DNA of 8,460 nt from Helicobacteraceae bacterium (GTDB lineage Bacteria > Campylobacterota > Campylobacteria > Campylobacterales > Sulfurimonadaceae): positions 1 through 8,460 of the forward strand of contig JAGXIA010000119.1 in assembly GCA_024635885.1 (NCBI GenBank). Direction: 5' to 3'. Numbering within the stretch: position 1 is the first letter of the stretch; each line of letters begins with the position of its first letter. Of this stretch, positions 6,189 through 8,460 are shown in pieces. The position numbers were made by a program, and so were the translations under genes. Below the pieces are notes generated by a model. The model had not been told where the DNA came from. It was given only the letters and a program-made list of their open reading frames with translations, and did not search any database.

Positions 6189-6538
6189 CCTATAACAGGT
6201 AAAGAGTTCATCTCCTCACTATGAGATTTTTTTGTACTTGAATTGTCCTCTTTTGAATAGACAACTGCTTTATCCACATACTCTTGAAGAGTAAAGTTTC
6301 TACTTTTATCCTGATTTATCTTTTTTATAGTTTCATCTTTTTCAACTGTTGGCGTCCACTCCTTGTTGAGCCAATTATCTAATGACTGTTGCATAGCTCC
6401 ATCTTCTTTGTAAGTAGTCGCCTGCGTCACGCCATTTGCTGCTTTGTTTTGAGATGGGCTTACGCCATTGCTTGAATTACAAGATGTAAGAGACAATATG
6501 CTGAGTGTTGTTATGCTTAATAGTGTTAATTTATTCAT
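6176..6538 (-). CDS. Small predicted lipoprotein of unknown function
   Basis: I do not recognise this 120-residue protein. Its N-terminus MNKLTLLSITTLSILSLTSC is a lipoprotein signal peptide with lipobox Leu17-Thr18-Ser19-Cys20, so a mature chain of about 101 residues should be lipid-anchored in the envelope. The mature part is polar and charged. It opens with a Ser/Asn/Gly/Gln-rich linker (about 21-42), followed by a probably helical region with DNWLNKEWTPTVEKDETIKKI and NFTLQEYVDKAVVYSKED, and ends in KKK. It contains no other cysteine and no catalytic motif I can name. The start is fixed by the signal peptide, yet there is no Shine-Dalgarno sequence and a TATAAT ends 6 nt before the ATG. 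It converges on fabI with an 11-nt gap and diverges from the porin. Confidence 0.8.
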   Translation of the reverse strand: MNKLTLLSITTLSILSLTSCNSSNGVSPSQNKAANGVTQATTYKEDGAMQQSLDNWLNKEWTPTVEKDETIKKINQDKSRNFTLQEYVDKAVVYSKEDNSSTKKSHSEEMNSLPVIGKKK

Positions 6539-6544
6539 ATGAGC

Positions 6545-6550
6545 ATTATA
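6545..6550 (-). promoter_or_regulatory. -10 box of the lipoprotein gene, predicting a leaderless mRNA
   Basis: TATAAT reads 6550 to 6545 on the - strand and is separated from the ATG (6538-6536) by six bases, GCTCAT. With the usual 6-nt gap from -10 to +1, the A of ATG would be the first transcribed base. No -35 consensus is present at a 17-18 nt spacing. Confidence 0.5.
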
Positions 6551-6559
6551 GTATAAATA

Positions 6560-6580
6560 AATGATTAAAAATTAATCATT
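6560..6580. promoter_or_regulatory. Perfect 9+3+9 dyad, candidate operator
   Basis: AATGATTAA (6560-6568) and its exact reverse complement TTAATCATT (6572-6580) flank AAA. The dyad covers the -35 zone of the proposed lipoprotein promoter and lies about 70 bp upstream of the porin -35. A repressor-type dimer site is plausible. The AT-rich composition raises the odds of chance symmetry. Confidence 0.4.
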
Positions 6581-6608
6581 TCAGCGTATTGAAGTTATAA
6601 CGGTTGTG

Positions 6609-6634
6609 TTACAATTTGTTTGTAAACGTATAAT
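6609..6634 (+). promoter_or_regulatory. Secondary TATAAT and overlapping TTACAA/TTGTAA dyad upstream of the porin promoter
   Basis: TTACAA (6609-6614) and TTGTAA (6620-6625) form a 6-bp inverted repeat with a 5-nt spacer. TATAAT follows at 6629-6634, with TTGTGT at 6604-6609 as a weak -35 at 19 bp. This may be a second porin promoter with an operator over it. Support is weak. Confidence 0.3.
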
Positions 6635-6649
6635 ATGTGATAAAATGAC

Positions 6650-6678
6650 TTGACATAATTGTAAAAAGTCTTTATAAT
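6650..6678 (+). promoter_or_regulatory. Consensus sigma70 promoter of the porin gene
   Basis: TTGACA at 6650-6655, a 17-bp spacer and TATAAT at 6673-6678 match the sigma70 consensus at all 12 positions and at the optimal spacing. Transcription should start near 6685, giving a leader of about 37 nt that ends with the ribosome-binding site AAGGAG (6711-6716), 5 nt before the ATG. Confidence 0.88.
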
Positions 6679-6721
6679 TTAGCGTTATACATATTTATAT
6701 GGTAAAACACAAGGAGAATAT

Positions 6722-8062
6722 ATGAAAATAGTAAAAATGAGTTTAGTAGCAGCGCTACTAGTAGGTTCAAGTGCATTTGCAATTGATAATATCAAAATGT
6801 CTGGTAAGGCGGATGTATTTTATCAAACACAAGATGCAGCAACAACGCCAGATGTACTAGCAGGAAATACAGGTGGAACTTTATTTAGTAAAGAATCATC
6901 TGCTGCGGATATCGGTTTAAATTTAAATATTTCTGCTGATTTAGCTAAAAATGATTTAGTAACTGTTAGTGCAGGTGCTGGTTATACTGTTCTTTCAACT
7001 TTAGGTTTAGAGAATAACTTCGTGTCTAATGTATGGGGTGGTGCACATACTGCTACAGCTGGAACTCGTGCATCTTACGCTAATGACAGCGTGGCAAATT
7101 TAGGTGGTGCTAAAGTTGAAAATGCAAATTGGTTTAATGAAGCATGGGTAGCTGTAACTGCTGGTAAATCAACTGCAAAAATTGGTCGTATGGAACTTGA
7201 TACTCCATTGGCATTTACTGAAAAATGGACAATTGAAAAGAATACTTTTGAAGCTGCTGTTTTAATCAACCAAGATATCCCTGATACTACAGTTGTTGCT
7301 GCTTTTATTGGTAATGGCAACGGTACTGAAGGTTTTGGACAAACTAATTTAATTAGTAATGTAACTACAATACCTGCAACACTTAGCGCTCCTTCACTTG
7401 CAGTTGCTCCAGTTGTTAACGCTAATGGTGATTTTGGTACTTACGGAACTGACGGTGCATACGCAGTTGCTGTTATCAATAATTCAGTTGAGCCATTAAC
7501 TGTTCAAGCTTGGTACTACGATGTATCTAAAGTTGCTCAAGCTTATTGGTTACAAGCTGATGTAAATCTTGAAGGCATTATGGCTGGTGCTCAGTACTCT
7601 GCAGTAGAAAAAGATATTGTAGGTTCTAAAGAAGACAACGTTTATGCTGTAATGGTAGGTTATGAAATGAAAGATATGCTTACTGCTAAATTAGCTTATT
7701 CAGCTACAAATAAAGATGGTTCTCTTGGTGCTGCTGGTTTTAATACTGCTACTGCAACTGGTACTGCACAATCTAAACTTTATACTGAAGCATGGTGGAA
7801 CTATGGTCAAGTAACACAAACTGACACTTCAGCTATCAATGTAACAATTGAATCTCCAGTTCAGGGTATTGTTGATTTAGGTTTATATGTAACTATGGTT
7901 GATCATGGTACTGTAAATGGAGCTGCTGATTTAACGGAAGTTACTGTAACTGCTGGTAAGTCATTTGGTCCTCTAGATGCTACTTTAGTATATATCAATG
8001 CAGATGTTGATGGTGGTGACGCTATTAATACTGTTCAAGCATACTTAACTGTAAACTTCTAA
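6722..8062 (+). CDS. Outer-membrane porin, Campylobacterota type
   Basis: The 446-residue product is probably a beta-barrel that lets small solutes cross the outer membrane. Residues 1-20 are a signal peptide with an AFA cleavage motif (Ala18-Phe19-Ala20). The mature chain has no cysteine, is rich in Gly, Ala, Thr and Val, and alternates polar and hydrophobic residues in short strands. It ends YLTVNF, with the C-terminal Phe expected of a barrel-assembly signal. WFNEAWVAVTAGKSTAKIGRMELDTPLAFTEKW (137-169; key residues Trp137, Arg156 and Asp160) resembles the conserved core of porins in sulfur-oxidising relatives. Residues 105-130 and 205-245 look like long extracellular loops. A consensus promoter, AAGGAG and a monotonous codon choice suggest high expression. 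Substrate preference cannot be read from the sequence. Confidence 0.88.
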   Translation: MKIVKMSLVAALLVGSSAFAIDNIKMSGKADVFYQTQDAATTPDVLAGNTGGTLFSKESSAADIGLNLNISADLAKNDLVTVSAGAGYTVLSTLGLENNFVSNVWGGAHTATAGTRASYANDSVANLGGAKVENANWFNEAWVAVTAGKSTAKIGRMELDTPLAFTEKWTIEKNTFEAAVLINQDIPDTTVVAAFIGNGNGTEGFGQTNLISNVTTIPATLSAPSLAVAPVVNANGDFGTYGTDGAYAVAVINNSVEPLTVQAWYYDVSKVAQAYWLQADVNLEGIMAGAQYSAVEKDIVGSKEDNVYAVMVGYEMKDMLTAKLAYSATNKDGSLGAAGFNTATATGTAQSKLYTEAWWNYGQVTQTDTSAINVTIESPVQGIVDLGLYVTMVDHGTVNGAADLTEVTVTAGKSFGPLDATLVYINADVDGGDAINTVQAYLTVNF

Positions 8063-8076
8063 TAAACTCTTATTAG
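8059..8076 (+). other. Short hairpin spanning the porin stop codon
   Basis: CTAATAA (8059-8065) and TTATTAG (8070-8076) form a perfect 7-bp AT-rich stem with an ACTC loop, and the TAA at 8060-8062 lies in the left arm. It lacks a good T-tract. It may protect the 3' end or be a chance palindrome. Confidence 0.35.
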
Positions 8077-8083
8077 TTGTTTC

Positions 8084-8105
8084 CTCTCTCCCTTTTGGGA
8101 GTGAG
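8084..8105 (+). terminator. Probable porin terminator
   Basis: CTCTCTCCC (8084-8092) pairs with GGGAGTGAG (8097-8105) except for one T-T mismatch, around a TTTT loop. The downstream sequence is pyrimidine-rich (8107-8121) rather than a pure T-run. It separates the porin transcript from the permease gene. Confidence 0.6.
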
Positions 8106-8133
8106 ATGCTCTTCTCTTTCTCCTAAATTTCGT

Positions 8134-8139
8134 TATAAT
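8134..8139 (+). promoter_or_regulatory. -10 box of the permease gene, predicting a leaderless mRNA
   Basis: TATAAT at 8134-8139 is followed by six bases (TCTCTC) and then the ATG at 8146. The predicted +1 coincides with the A of ATG. No purine-rich ribosome-binding site lies in the 25 nt before the start. The -35 position is pyrimidine-rich with no consensus match. Confidence 0.5.
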
Positions 8140-8145
8140 TCTCTC

Positions 8146-8460
8146 ATGACACAACTACTCAAAAAACTTTTTTATTTATTATTTATGCTGTTTTTAATCT
8201 CCATAATCTCATTTTTGGCAATACACTCAGCACCGAACAGCTTCTTTGCGGCGGGTGAGCTAAACCCTAACATGACTAAAGAGGCTATAGAGCAGTTAAA
8301 AGCTGTCTATGGACTCGATAAGTCCTTGTTTATGCAGTATATTGATTGGGTAGTAAATATTATGACTCTTAATTTTGGAGTCTCTTTTGTGAGTGGACAA
8401 GATGTAAGTAATGAGATATTAAAACGTCTTCCTGTAACACTTAGCATGAATATTACGGCT
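8146..8460 (+). CDS. ABC transporter permease, DppB/OppB type, 3'-truncated by window edge
   Basis: The 105 visible codons run open to the window edge and encode the start of an inner-membrane permease subunit of a peptide/nickel-class ABC importer. MTQLLKKLFYLLFMLFLISI begins a cytoplasmic start and the first membrane helix (about residues 7-29). A periplasmic segment follows with NPNMTKEAIEQLKAVYGLDK, then LFMQYIDWVVNIMTLNFGVS, then VSNEILKRLPVTLSMNITA. This matches the family pattern of an LGLD-type turn, QY..W, a GDxGxS-like motif (here NFGVS) and RLPxTL before the second helix. The EAA loop lies outside the window. Oligopeptide, nickel and YejB-like transporters share this N-terminus, so the substrate is open. 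It probably heads an operon continuing to the right. Confidence 0.87.
   Translation, partial: MTQLLKKLFYLLFMLFLISIISFLAIHSAPNSFFAAGELNPNMTKEAIEQLKAVYGLDKSLFMQYIDWVVNIMTLNFGVSFVSGQDVSNEILKRLPVTLSMNITA

Noticed and set aside
7075..7320. Antisense open frame opposite the porin
   Set aside because: The porin's Gly/Ala/Thr-rich codons leave few stops on the other strand; no independent coding evidence.

Overview
The window looks like chromosomal DNA from a Campylobacterota (formerly Epsilonproteobacteria) species, most plausibly a Sulfurimonas-type chemolithoautotroph. Four things suggest this. The DNA is AT-rich. nadD-rsfS is divergent from gap-pgk-tpiA-fabI, a layout I recall from Campylobacter jejuni. 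The triosephosphate isomerase is short and begins AANLKTN. The porin is of the MKIVKMSLVAALLVGSSAFA type found in sulfur-oxidising relatives. The genus is an inference.

Layout: bases 1-1267 hold the 3' part of an MltF-like lytic transglycosylase gene (+), cut by the left edge. A perfect 16-bp hairpin separates it from the convergent nadD-rsfS pair (-), which encodes NAD biosynthesis and ribosome silencing. A 75-bp divergent promoter region follows, then the + strand cluster gap-pgk-tpiA-fabI. The first three are packed within 2-7 nt of one another. A 116-bp gap holding an unusual GC-richer, foldable element separates tpiA from fabI. A small lipoprotein gene of unknown function (-) converges on fabI. 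A 183-bp divergent regulatory region follows, containing an exact consensus sigma70 promoter for a 446-aa outer-membrane porin (+). After the porin terminator region comes the 5' part of a DppB/OppB-type ABC transporter permease gene, cut by the right edge.

The genes are mostly housekeeping. Gap, Pgk and TpiA catalyse the reversible triose section of glycolysis, which would probably run in the gluconeogenic direction in an autotroph. FabI performs the last step of fatty-acid elongation. NadD supplies the NAD used by both. MltF, the lipoprotein, the porin and the permease are envelope proteins.

I see no mobile element, CRISPR array, rRNA or tRNA, and no convincing new multi-gene system. The best second-look signals are non-coding: two genes (lipoprotein and permease) whose TATAAT ends exactly 6 nt before ATG with no ribosome-binding site, suggesting leaderless mRNAs; the structured tpiA-fabI element; a 9+3+9 dyad in the lipoprotein promoter; and altered cofactor-loop residues in GAPDH.
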